A DNA stretch of 64,000 bases, taken from positions 21,954,501 through 22,018,500 of the forward strand of contig NC_068561.1 of NCBI RefSeq assembly GCF_022201045.2. The letters are read 5' to 3'. This DNA comes from Citrus sinensis. Its lineage: Eukaryota; Streptophyta; Magnoliopsida; Sapindales; Rutaceae. Shown in pieces: positions 35,431-45,678 of this stretch; positions within the stretch are counted from its first letter, which is position 1, and every line of letters begins with the position of its first letter. The position numbers and the translations under genes are program-made. A model generated the notes under the pieces. It had not been told where the DNA came from, ran no database searches, and saw only the letters and a program-made list of their open reading frames with translations.

Positions 35431-36563
35431 TTCATCTCATCTCTGAATAATAACAGAGGATCCCCGAGTGTTCCCAACCCCCGAATAACTAATATATATT
35501 TTTTATTTTCGATTTTGAGTTAATCATATTAAAATAAAAAATTCAAATAAAAGTAAAGTTCGAGATATATCTTACATTAATATCTATTACAAAAGTCACA
35601 TACATTAAATTAGTAAGTAACGCAGCATGCAAGGGATACAAACTATCATGAATAAATTAACAGCCTAATACAAAATTGTTATAAATAAAATCAAATTTAG
35701 ATTCAAAATTAACTTTTCAATGGTGGCGTGGGCACTTTATAAATATGGACTATTTCCTTTACAGCACAATAGTTAAGTCGAAGCAAATCAAGAGCAAATA
35801 TTAGATTAAATTAGATATTAAAATTGTGATTTGCTGTGGGTAATTATAACATCTATAAATAAATAAAAAATAGATTTAAGATAAATAAAAAATAGATTTA
35901 AGTTTAAAATATTTAATGAATATTAAAATTAAAACAAAAGTTTTGGGCTAATAAAATATGTCTGGTCTTTTTAATGTCCTAAATAAAAATTTAGGACTTT
36001 AATTAGTTAATTAGGCCTAAAAGTTTAATAATATAAATATTTTGATATTTTTTATTTTTACCAATACTTATAATTTTATAATTCAAATTTTATAATTTAT
36101 TTACTAGTAATTTTAAAAAATAAAAAATAAATTAAAAATTAAAATGGGGAAATGGATAGGGGATGGGGATTCCACCCCATCCCCGAATAAGAAATTGGGT
36201 AAAAAAAATTTCTCGTCCTTTTCCCGAATAAGAAATTGGGTATGAAATTATCCTCATATCCTCCCCAAATCGGAAAAAACCCCTAGGGTACCCGTCCCCG
36301 TGGGGATTTTTACCATCCCTAATGTTTAGGCAAATGGTATGTTACATTCTATGTAACATATATACTCCACAACAACCACACAAATTGTGTGGGTCTATAA
36401 TTTATGTGATTCTTATGGAGTGTATGTTACAAGAAATTGAATCTCCCACACAAATATCTGATAAGCATAATAGTATTTTGGTTTCCTTAAGGATACAGTT
36501 ATCGTATTGCATAGATTTACCTCTGATTAATGATATTATAGTATGAAGAAGTTTAGCTTGGAT
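35431..36563. other. AT-rich spacer with a hAT-like end and mosaic fragments
   Basis: A hAT-like terminus closes near 36318 (TTTTTACCATCCCTAATG), preceded by repeats of CCCCGAATAAGAAATTGGGT (36180-36245). A foldback unit follows at 36324-36440, then a copy of 30711-30812 at 36462-36560. No exon is supported. Confidence 0.45.
36324..36440. mobile_element. Foldback MITE, first of two close copies
   Basis: Arms TGTAACATATATACTCCACA...ACACAAATT and their inverse ATAATTTATGTGATTCTTAT...GTGTATGTTACA flank a loop of about 10 bases. A sister copy lies at 39297-39412, and a partial relative near 12999-13062. The copies at 36324 and 39297 share the flanking TTTAGGCAAATGGTATGTTA, so the family unit extends slightly beyond the arms. 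Confidence 0.6.
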
Positions 36564-37140
36564 GACATGATTTCAACAATAAGTGTCGCTTTTTTTTTCT
36601 TTTAAGTTATTCACCATGCACACTAATTTCATTCTTTCATTTTCTAATATTGTTATTTCATATGATTTAAGTCTTCCCAAAAAAAAAAATAATAATCAAT
36701 TAATTAATCAAATAAATGTAAAGTTCTAAAATGATTTAAACATGGGAGAATGATAAATTTTGAAGAATTTTTTTTAATAACATAATTTGAAGAGTTGGTT
36801 TTGAAAAAAGAAATGGATAAAAATCAAATGATTTTTTTTTTTTTGGGCATTTCAACAATCAACACTCTCCTTTGCTTTCCGTAATAATTTTCATGATGAA
36901 AACACTTTCATGATTCCCAACTCCGAAAACCCAACCACCATGTGCAATTTTCTCCAATTTGCACAGCCATATGAAAAATATTTAACTCAATATGCAGTAG
37001 TTTGTGCTGTTGCATCTTAATTTATTGCCATGGCTGAGATTTAAAACAAAACTTGGGGGTTTGGTCATTTTTGGTTTACTGAAACATTCTATTATTTTAT
37101 TATCCTAACAATGCCTTTAAAAAGGAAACATGTGTGTAGA
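36564..37140. repeat. Direct copy of 34600-35180
   Basis: From ATGACATGATTTCAACAATA to GGAAACATGTGTGTAGAG this matches the 34.6-35.2 kb segment with few differences, mainly poly(T) length. The right-hand inverted arm present in the first copy is absent, and sequence diverges abruptly after 37140. Confidence 0.75.
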
Positions 37141-37752
37141 GATGCCAATTTAAGGATTGGTTACCTCAAACAGCAGTTTGGTTGATACTTTAATTAAGTT
37201 TTCAAATAAGGTGTGCATTAATTTCTGCCCACTATATTCATTAAAGTTGGCATTAATTAAACTCCCTAATGTGAATATCTAATTATGTTTACAAATGCAT
37301 AAGAATTCCGTAAAATTAAACTAGAAATTTGTTTGCTCGTTTCATATAAATGATGTATACTGTTTATTTATGTCATCTCTAATTTTTATCAATTTAAAAA
37401 TAATATTTTTGTATGACTCAATTATTAATTGTCAATTAATTAAGGGGTTATAAAACACTAACCCCACAAGGTTGAGATTAAATATGGAACTGGGCTAATT
37501 TTGAGATTATATTCATGTGTTATAAATATTTATAAGGCAAGCATTTGATATAAATTTATGAAAAATAATTTTGATAACATTATTTTTACAATTTAACATA
37601 ATATTTAAAAATAAAAAAGTTTGTCATCTAATAATAAAAGAATTTATTTAAAATTCAAATTAAATGTTTTTTAACCATTTAATATCAAGTAAAATTTGAG
37701 ATCAAGAGAAATTCTAATATGATATTTAATAGTTAGGTAGGAAATAATACAT
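37141..37752. other. AT-rich spacer
   Basis: No exon, inverted repeat or transposon end was recognised between the direct repeat and the MITE at 37756. Confidence 0.5.
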
Positions 37753-37755
37753 TTA

Positions 37756-38621
37756 TGCTGCGTTTACTTTTTGGATTGGAGTGGGAATCCTGAGGAGTGG
37801 GAATCCTTGGATTAGGAGTGTGGAGTGGGAGTGAGAGTAGGGTGTTTACTTAGACTAAATAAAAGTATGGATTGTGAATCAGAATCCTAATTATTTGTTT
37901 ACTTTGTCTTGGATTGGGAGTAAATTGTTTTAAATTACAATTTTATCCTTATGTACAGAATTATAATTTGTAATTAAAAAATTAATAAAAAATATATTTA
38001 GAAAATAAAATAAATATTTTATTGTATTTATAAATTAATAATAATTACTAATATTCTTAATTATGTAAATCATAATTTTTTATTAATTTAAATTTAAATT
38101 ATGTGAATAAAAATTATTAATAATAGCAACACAAATGAAATATTATTATTGATAATATAGTACAAAATTAATATTTTTTTAGTATAAAATATTTATTATT
38201 ATTAAATAAATAATTAATATTTATTAAAATTAATGTTTAATATTATTAATTTAAATATAATATTTATTTATTTTTATTTTATTAAATTTATTAAAATAAA
38301 TATGATATAATTTTTATTTTTAATAAATATGATATTATTTATTTTATTAAATATGATATTATTTATTTTATTAAATATGATATTATTTATTTTATTAAAT
38401 ATTATTTATTTATTTTATTTTTATAAGGATAAAATGGGAAGAGGGGGGAGTGGATTCCCACTCCCACCTCTCCCCATGGGAGTGGGAATCCCACTCCCCA
38501 CTCCAAAATTAGGTGGGACCCATGGATTCCCACTCCCACTCCCTCCTTTTTTAAGGTAAGTAAACACTGGAGTGGGAGGAATCCACACTCCACACTCCCA
38601 CTCCAGAAAGTAAACACTACC
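37756..38621. mobile_element. Tourist/PIF-Harbinger-type element with TTA target duplication
   Basis: Ends TGCTGCGTTTACTTTTTGGA and, reversed, GGTAGTGTTTACTTTCTGGA are inverted repeats flanked by TTA (37753-37755 and 38622-38624). Subterminal regions carry GGAGTGGGA repeats in both orientations. The interior is very AT-rich and includes three 24-bp tandem units at 38327-38398. No transposase is visible. The right terminus is caught in a 153-bp tandem duplication. Confidence 0.75.
38327..38398. repeat. Three tandem copies of a 24-bp AT-rich unit
   Basis: The unit ATATGATATTATTTATTTTA plus TTAA occurs three times head to tail without change, inside the element at 37756-38621. Confidence 0.85.
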
Positions 38622-38826
38622 TTAATGAGTGCATTTATGAGGAAAAAAATGATTTTCTATTCAAACATTTTACCATGGATTCCCACTCCCACTCCCTCCT
38701 TTTTTAAGGTAAGTAAACACTGGAGTGGGAGGAATCCACACTCCACACTCCCACTCCAGAAAGTAAACACTACCTTAATGAGTGCATTTATGAGGAAAAA
38801 AATGATTTTCTATTCAAACATTTTAT
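38521..38826. repeat. 153-bp tandem duplication spanning an element boundary
   Basis: Positions 38521-38673 and 38674-38826 are nearly identical. Each copy holds the last ~101 bases of the element at 37756-38621 plus ~52 bases of flanking host DNA (through TTCTATTCAAACATTTTA). CAT is present at both junction sites (TTATCATTTG and ACCCATGGAT), so a microhomology-mediated event is likely. Confidence 0.85.
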
Positions 38827-39296
38827 CATTTGTATAAAAGTCAGAAAATTTTACTTTTTTTTTCATTTAGATAAAAATATCTTACAATAAAATTTTAAAT
38901 ACAAAGATAAATAAATTAAAATATCAAAACATCTTAAATTAAGATAAATTAAAATTTCAAATATAAAAACAGACAACCCCTAATTTTCTCTCTCTAAATT
39001 GAGAAGAAGATGATGATGCATGCCAAAAGACAAAACGACTTTGTTGTTTTAACGTTTACCCACTTATAAGATATGACAAAATTGAGAAATTAGTTATGAA
39101 AATTTTACCCGTGAGAAAATTATAAAAAAAAAAAAAAAATTAAGGGGCAGTTGAAAGTCTGTCTGTGATTTGACATGTCATATCTAGAATGACATTAGTC
39201 ACGTGGCTTTAGAGTTTAGACCAACGCTTGTTATGGTATTTGTTTGGGTACGATTTTGTCCTTTTTACCGTTAACTTTAGCGGAGAAATCACAATG

Positions 39297-39412
39297 TTTA
39301 GGCAAATGGTATGTTACATTCTATGTAACATATATACTCCATAACAACTACATAAATTGTGTAGGTCTATAATTTATGTGGTTGTTATAGAGTGTATATG
39401 TTACATGAAAAT
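39297..39412. mobile_element. Foldback MITE, second copy
   Basis: Arms TGTAACATATATACTCCATA and, inverted, TGTAACATATACACTCTATA pair around a short loop. It is a sister of the unit at 36324-36440. Confidence 0.6.
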
Positions 39413-39534
39413 ATAACATAAGAACTCCATAATGTTTAAGGTACAATTTGATATTTTCATATCTTTAAGGAATATTTTGAATACAATCACTTTAGGTAGA
39501 GGACAATTTGAATATTACCTAAATCAAAATCTAA

Positions 39535-39910
39535 GAGCATCTCCAAAAGCCTATATAAATTTTACTTTTTAAATACCTATTTGCTTATCTGTGTGGCAAA
39601 TAAAAGGATGAAAAAATATTATATTCTCCAAAAAACTCTTCAAATAGAAAAAAGTTAATATTATTTTAATTATATAATTAGTTTTTTAAAGGAAAAGTCA
39701 ATAGCAATTAAAGCACTTCTCTCTCTTTCTTCAATGAAAAGTAATATAATATAAATTGAAGAGGAAGAAATTAACTCTCCAAATTTGAAGAGAGAGAATT
39801 AATTCTTATTTGAAAAATCTTAATTGAAGTATCTTTTGGAACTTTAAATATTGATGTGGCTCTTCAAATAAGTAATAAAATCTTATTTGAAGAGCCTTTT
39901 GGTGATGCTC
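39535..39910. mobile_element. MITE with TAA target duplication
   Basis: Ends GAGCATCTCCAAAAGCCTAT and, reversed, GAGCATCACCAAAAGGCTCT are inverted repeats flanked by TAA (39532-39534 and 39911-39913). The GAGCATCTCCAA terminus is a common plant MITE end; the 3-bp duplication suggests PIF/Harbinger. The interior is AT-rich. Confidence 0.75.
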
Positions 39911-39926
39911 TAATAGTAGCATATTT

Positions 39927-40259
39927 GCCACTTCGGCCTTGGCCGAAGTGGTGGGCTGCTGCCCTCACAAGCATTGTGAGGGCAGCGGTTCTAGCCCCCA
40001 CAAAAGCATTGTGGGGGCTAAATGTTCTTTATATTTAAAAATCATTCTCCCTTGCGAAATGCAAGTGGAGTATGGACATCCCTCTTCTGTGAGGAGTTAT
40101 TTGTCTGGGCATGTACTTCATAGAATTCATTGTAATAATGTAAGTCCCAGTCATGTATATCTGATTGTAAATATCAGTGTAATATCTCTGCTACAATAAG
40201 CAGTTGTTGTAAATATATGTGTAATGCAGTAATCTGATGATTAATCAGTATTAAAAAAA
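39927..40259 (+). mobile_element. tRNA-related SINE with 15-bp target duplication
   Basis: The insert starts GCCACTTCGGCCTTGGCCGA, includes GCGGTTCTAGCCCCC (a diverged B box) and ends in A8. A perfect 15-bp duplication AATAGTAGCATATTT flanks it (39912-39926 and 40260-40274). The head resembles the SINE at 47010-47310, but here GGGCTGCTGCCCTCACAAGC-type sequence is partly duplicated (GCATTGTGAGGGC then GCATTGTGGGGGC). It landed at the edge of the preceding MITE. Confidence 0.85.
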
Positions 40260-40274
40260 AATAGTAGCATATTT

Positions 40275-40883
40275 AGGAACCTTTAATTGAAAAAAAAAAG
40301 TAGAAATGAGTAAAGTTTAGATTAATTTTTTAACCTCACATCTCTTCTGTGATTCAATTTCATGAGGCTAGCTACGAAAAAAAAGTGCTTGAAAAATGTT
40401 GGATCAGGGCTCTAGCAACCAGTTGAATGTTAGTGTCGAGTTCAATCTTTTACCAAACTCGAACAGAAAATTTTCTTTTTGAAAAAGAAAGAAAGAAGGA
40501 CCACGTCGAATCTCCCATAAAATTAAGTCCCAGTTTTTAATCAAGAAAAAGATCAACCCCATATAACACGGATTGATATTTGCTAATTTCCCATCTCTTT
40601 ACTTATCACTCTTCACCAACAATCTTTGATCTTTTTCCTTTTAAATGCTTAATCAATACGTTTTATATATATAATAGTTGTTGAATTACTAAATAATATT
40701 CAGTCACCTATGAATTATGATGGAAAGACGAATCAAATTCACAATTAACTGAGATACATTCGCTTTGAACATATTGAACCAAAATTTACATGTTATTTTC
40801 TCACAACAAAAAAATGATATCAGAAATTACAATATCAAACTTATTGTTTTCAATTATTTGAAAACCAGTTACTCAAAACTGAT
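40275..40883. other. 3' flank of the acyl-activating enzyme gene
   Basis: This is AT-rich non-coding DNA between the SINE and the acyl-activating enzyme stop codon, and it should contain that gene's 3' UTR. Nothing else is recognised. Confidence 0.5.
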
Positions 40884-42700
40884 TCAAAGACGAGACATAG
40901 CAAGAATCTGTGCCCGAGACTGAGCATTGTGATCCTTCGAGACAGCAAAATTATTGGCCAAAGCCCGTAGCTGAAATTTCTGAATCTTGCCCGTAGAAGT
41001 CTTGGGCAACTCCGGTAAAATTACTACTTTCTTTGGTACCATAAAACGGGAAAGATTTTCACGGCAGTAAGAAAGGATGTCAGCTTCATTAACATCATCA
41101 GTTTTACCAGCGGAATTGGTCTTGACCGAAATGAACGCACAGGGGCTTTCCCCCCATTGAGGGTGTGGCATTGCAACGACAGCAGCTTCGAGTACTCTCG
41201 GGTGTCTGAACAAGACATTTTCCAGTTCCACGCTGCTAATATTTTCACCGCCGGATATGATCACATCCTTAGATCTGTCCTTGATTTCCAGGTACCCGTC
41301 AGGATGAATCACACCAACGTCTCCCGTACGGAACCATCCGTTTTTGAATGACTCTGTAGTTGCTTCTTCGTTTTTCAAATACCCTTTCATTATACTGCTT
41401 CCTCGCAGAACAATTTCTCCCATTGTCTTGCCGTCTCTAGGGACACTACTCATAGTGTCCAGATTTTTCACATCCACGTCAGCGAGAGTGAGTATGCTGA
41501 TCCCCTGACGGGCCTTGAGTTTTGCCTGGTCAGGTTTCGGCAGCTGGTTCCAACTTGACTGCCACTCGCACACCAGTGCTGGCCCCGTGGCCTCGGTGAG
41601 TCCGTAAGCGTGTGTGACGTGGAAACCGAGTAGTTCGATTTCCTCCAACAGTGAGGCCGGAGGAGGTGCGCCGCCGGTGAGGATCTGCACCGGTGAAGCA
41701 ATTTCTTTCCGCTCCTCCGGTTTGGCCTGGAGGAGTATGTTGAAGACGATCGGCGCACAGCACATGTGGGTGACTCTGTGTTGAGAAATGTTGCGGTACA
41801 TGTCGTACGCTGTCGTGTTGCGGAGACAGACGTTGGTTCCACCGCGTGCAGCGACGCCCCATGTAAAAGTCCATCCGTTGCAATGGAACATCGGGAGGGA
41901 CCACAGGTAAACAGGCGCACTGCCCATTTCCCAGCCCAAGATGAGGCTGAGGGTGCTCAGGTAAGCGCCCCTGTGGCTGTACACAACCCCTTTGGGAGCA
42001 GATGTGGTACCTGACGTGTAATTCAAAGTGATGGGATCCCACTCATCGTGGATTTCTTCAGGGAGAAATCTTGGATCGCCCATTTGGACAAATTGTTCGT
42101 ACTCGAACTCGCCGAAGCGGATTCCCGTGGGGGAGTCAATGTCATCGATGAGGATCACTCGAGGCCCTGCTGCATCTCTGTCTTCGACGAAATATAACTT
42201 GAGTGCTTCCCGTGCTAATTGCACGTACTGGCAGTCCACAAAGAAGACTTTTGCCTCCGAGTGACGCAGAATTGAAGCTACGTTTTTCGCATCAAGCCTG
42301 ACGTTGATGGTGTTCAGCACTGCCTCGGCCATCGGCACCGCAAAATGCATCTCGTACATGGCTGGAATGTTAGGAGCCAGCACCGACACCTGCGCCCATG
42401 TAATAGTATAATTAATTTTATTTTAAATTCTAATGATACGCGCGGGCGCGCGCACTGTTTTTAAGATTAATGATATTAAAAAGCTAGTTAGAAATAACTT
42501 ACAACGCTGTGTTTGGGCATGTTCAAAGAGCGGAGGGAAGAGGCAAGGCGGCGACAACGGTCGTAAGTTTGAAGCCAATTGAAACGGGCGCCTTCGTAAA
42601 TAATAGAGGTACGATTCCCATAAACCGCGGCGGCTCTCTTCAAGAATGTTAAAGGAGATAAAGGGACGTAGTTTGCTTCACACTTTGAAAGCTTATCCAT
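40884..42700 (-). CDS. Acyl-activating enzyme, peroxisomal (BZO1/AAE11/AAE12 clade)
   Basis: This ANL-superfamily AMP-forming ligase activates a carboxylic acid (short/medium-chain or aromatic in this clade) to its CoA ester through an acyl-adenylate. Two exons on the minus strand, 42700-42503 and 42389-40884, encode 567 residues. Motifs are LNYTSGTTSAPKGVVYSHRG (AMP P-loop), HAYGLTEATGP, GWFRTGDVGVIHPDGYLEIK, DRSKDVIISGGENISS and PKTSTGKIQKFQLRAL with the catalytic Lys near the end. The C-terminus is MSRL, a PTS1 peroxisomal signal. MDKLSKCEANYVPLSP was taken as the start because it matches the family N-terminus; an in-frame ATG 15 codons upstream (42745) is possible. The clade includes benzoate-CoA ligase, but the substrate cannot be read from sequence. 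Confidence 0.94.
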
Positions 42701-43154
42701 CTTTGAACTTTGATAATCAAAGTCAAACGGACGCTGCAGACACAAAATGTGATCGGCCTGAGAAAAATAGAAAGAAAGAGTAGAGTATTATGTGATCAGG
42801 CGGAGAGATGGATTTGATTTTTGAAGATGCAGGGTCTCACTGAGGCCGAGTGGGATTTATATAATAACTGGGGCATCCGAGTATGGGTGGTAACGTTAGC
42901 GGAAGTTATTTATTTAGGTAGGTGGGAAAATGAGTATCATGTTCTCTTTTTATTTTTTATTTTTATTTTTCAATTAAATTACATCCAAATTGCCGAGTTC
43001 TTTACTCGAATTTGAACAGAGAGTATCATGTGTAGACCGTTGACCAATTTAACAACCCATGTCCAGATGTTATCATGTGTAATTTGAACACTCAGAGATA
43101 TGCATTTTTGACCGAACAACCCTAACGCATTGTTCACGAATGCATTAATTGACC
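42701..43154. other. Upstream region of the acyl-activating enzyme gene
   Basis: This is the promoter and 5' leader of the minus-strand acyl-activating enzyme gene, bounded on the right by the start of a segmental duplication. No clear TATA box was assigned. Confidence 0.45.
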
Positions 43155-43522
43155 AATTATTAACATCATTTTCTTTTATCTAATAAAGGACCAATTTACA
43201 TACTGTCTTTATAATTGAGACTGTTTTCTTTTTCGTTTTTTTTACTTTTTAATTGAATTGTTGAGCAAATAATAGCGACATCTCTTGTCGAGGGTGGCCC
43301 TAAACTGCCAGTACAACAGATCCACTTATGACCACACGATTTGTTTTCGACAGGTTATCCAGAGTGTGTGTATAAATAATCCAATCAGGATCTCAAGACT
43401 CTATTAAAATTTAAAAAAAGATATTAAATCATATTATTTAATTACGTAATATTTAAAAAAATTATTAAATTATATGGTTTTAAAAGATACAAGTATCAGC
43501 ACTTGATAATGACGACGATGAT

Positions 43523-43553
<31 letters not shown>

Positions 43554-43884
43554 TACAATTCTCCTCTAATACGGATATTTATATATTTCAAAATATGGAT
43601 TCGCTGAATACACCATTTGGTGTATTAATTTTTATTCAATTAACTATTACATCACATGGGTATGGCAGAGTCTGCATTTTAAAATATCCAGATTTCTGCA
43701 CATGAGAACAGTATCTCTTCAATAATGGATAGAATCACTAAGAGCAATTTGGTGTGGATGGCCCTTAGACAAAAGGAAAAGGTTCTCTTTGTGTGATTGA
43801 TAGAACAAGTCAGGTACTAGCCTGAACCTCATCCAAAATAAATTAATATTAGAAATTTGAGTTATCACATAATAAATGTAGGAA

Positions 43885-44743
43885 TAGAGATGGTAATTGT
43901 ACCCACAAACTCGTAAATTCGCTCAAATTCACTCATCAAAATTCATCCGTTGCGGGCAGTTTTAGTATTATAAATTAAAATCCGCATATAAATGCGGGTG
44001 GATTTGGTATTAACTTTATATCTGATGGATACCCGCATGGATATCCACCAAACTCGTAATATTTTTTTCAAATATTTTTAATTTAATTTTAATCTTAAAA
44101 TATATAAAGAAAATAATGTCATTAATCAAATTATCAAATAGCCAAAGGCTCAAAGTTGTGTATGTGTGTATGTGACCTATCTCCTATTCTAAAGTCATAA
44201 TCTAAAAAAAAACTAAATGCATTTTCCTTCGAATTAGTATTTGAAAATATTAATCTTAATTATTATTATAGGCATTGTGTTGGATGGGTGCTTATGGTGG
44301 TGAATGAAATGAATATCTTCTCTTGGAACTTGTTTTAAATGATAATATGAAATGTAATTATTATTTTTAGATACTAGTTTGTGTTTTTAAAATGAATTTG
44401 TGTAATTTATACTTAAATTTGAGAATTTGTGTTGAATTGATGTGGAAATTTTAATTTTTCATTTACATTGTTTAAATATAAAATTGAGTATGTTATATGG
44501 AATTTGAGGTTATTATTATAAATTTATATATTAAACATTTGTGATTTTAAATACGGAAACCCGTAAAAAATCCTCTGGATACCATTGCGAGTTTGGTAAT
44601 TGTTAAAACCTGTTGCGGGTGGGTTTTTGTAAAATAATTAAAACCCGCTGCGGGTTGCGGGTGAGTTTTGTAATTTAAATTTTGTGCGGGTTTGTGTTTG
44701 GTAATGACAAACCTGCTGCGGGCGGTGCCCATTGCCATCCCTA
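43885..44743. mobile_element. Non-autonomous hAT element with 8-bp target duplication
   Basis: Terminal repeats TAGAGATGGTAATTGTACCC and, reversed, TAGGGATGGCAATGGGCACC are flanked by TGTAGGAA on both sides (43877-43884 and 44744-44751). The duplicated copy of this locus near 46383 has a single TGTAGGAA and no insert, giving a natural empty site. Subterminal GCGGGT/ACCCGC repeats are typical of hAT transposase-binding regions. No transposase ORF is present. Confidence 0.9.
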
Positions 44744-44824
44744 TGTAGGAATAACATTTTGTTTTTTGAGGGCTCCTAATCTTTTATAACTTTTATATTA
44801 TTTGTATTTTGATGTTAGTGTATA

Positions 44825-45361
44825 TGTTAAAATGAATTCAAACTCGTCAAAACAACTTGTCGTATTAAAGTTGTAGAGATGAGTGACATGTCGTTTAAGC
44901 TAATCAAGAATCCAGCACTGACAAAATTGATGATGTCGTTCAAAGTCTTAAGCACTCACGTGGTTAACACATGCTTGTGAAGACTTAAATGGCATGGCTT
45001 GTTGTCGTTTAAGGGAGGCTTTAAGATTGTACGTGAGAAGTTTGTGATCAGTTAGTTAAGACTGTTGATTTTGGAGGGAATCTTTTGGATCTATAACACC
45101 AGCAACAATTGATATATATATGCTAGTTCTGGTATAGAAAACAAGCATTGAGGAGAGAGTGATAAGGAAACTATAGTGAGAGTGAAGCTCTACTGAGTAT
45201 TCTCTGTATTGTGAGTTATCATCTCTGTAACCTTGAAGCTTAATAAAGTTGCTTCCTGAGTTGTTTTCTCCAGTGGATGTAGGCACCCTCAAAGGTGCTA
45301 AACCACTTAAGTATTTGTGCATTCTTGATTCTTTGAGCTGTGTTTCTTTGATTTGGTGATT
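44825..45361 (+). repeat. LTR-like segment (solo LTR or LTR fragment), copy 1
   Basis: It begins TGTTAAAATG, has a TATA-like GATATATATATGC near 45110, an AATAAA at 45242 and the phrase GTGGATGTAGGCA...AACCACTTAAGT, which recalls the 3' part of Copia LTRs. No primer-binding site, polypurine tract or Pol coding sequence is found nearby. The second copy is at 46468-47003. Both belong to the segmental duplication, so they are not simply the two LTRs of one element. Confidence 0.4.
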
Positions 45362-45678
45362 TTTTTTTTTTTTTTGATTACATAAAATCTAACTCATCAA
45401 TAAAATTTTAGGGTTATTTTTTATTTTTAGATAGTGACTACTTGACTCGTATTTTTCTATTGTTCCTTATATATGTATGTGTGTGTATATATATATATAT
45501 ATATAGAATGTAGGTCCACAACTTCAAACCGGCTGGGGACAAAGTATTCGTTTCAGGGGCTGCTTGACTTTATGATAACTATCTTTTTTTTACTGGAGTT
45601 AATTGCTCAGGCAAACAAAAATTAGTTTATGGTTGTTATAGCCATCGGTGGCCTTGAATTATAATATCAGTCACGGCA
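45362..45678. other. Unique spacer between the two duplicated segments
   Basis: It contains a T16 run and a (GT)n(TA)n microsatellite at about 45475-45505. No gene is seen. Confidence 0.5.

Larger units (their letters stand above)
43155..45361. repeat. Segmental duplication, copy 1 (with hAT insertion)
   Basis: This segment, less its 859-bp hAT insertion, matches 45679-47003 in direct orientation over about 1.33 kb with few differences. Shared landmarks include AATTATTAACATCATTTTCT at the left edge, a (TAA)n run near 43528, and CTGTGTTTCTTTGAT then TGGTGAT at the right edge. The right third (44825-45361) looks LTR-like. Confidence 0.85.

Noticed and set aside
38329..38837. Repetitive open frames (Ile/Leu/Phe-rich, then Pro-rich) as a novel repeat protein
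   Set aside because: They come from the 24-bp AT unit and the GGAGTGGGA repeats of a MITE, plus a tandem duplication.
41468..42042. Long overlapping frames (150-170 codons) on the minus strand within the acyl-activating enzyme exon
   Set aside because: They are alternative-frame shadows of the real, motif-rich coding frame.
42503..42745. Upstream ATG at 42745 as start of the acyl-activating enzyme
   Set aside because: It would add 15 residues (MCLQRPFDFDYQSSK) not seen at the N-terminus of BZO1-type proteins, which begin at the equivalent of MDKLSKCEAN. It is kept as an alternative only.
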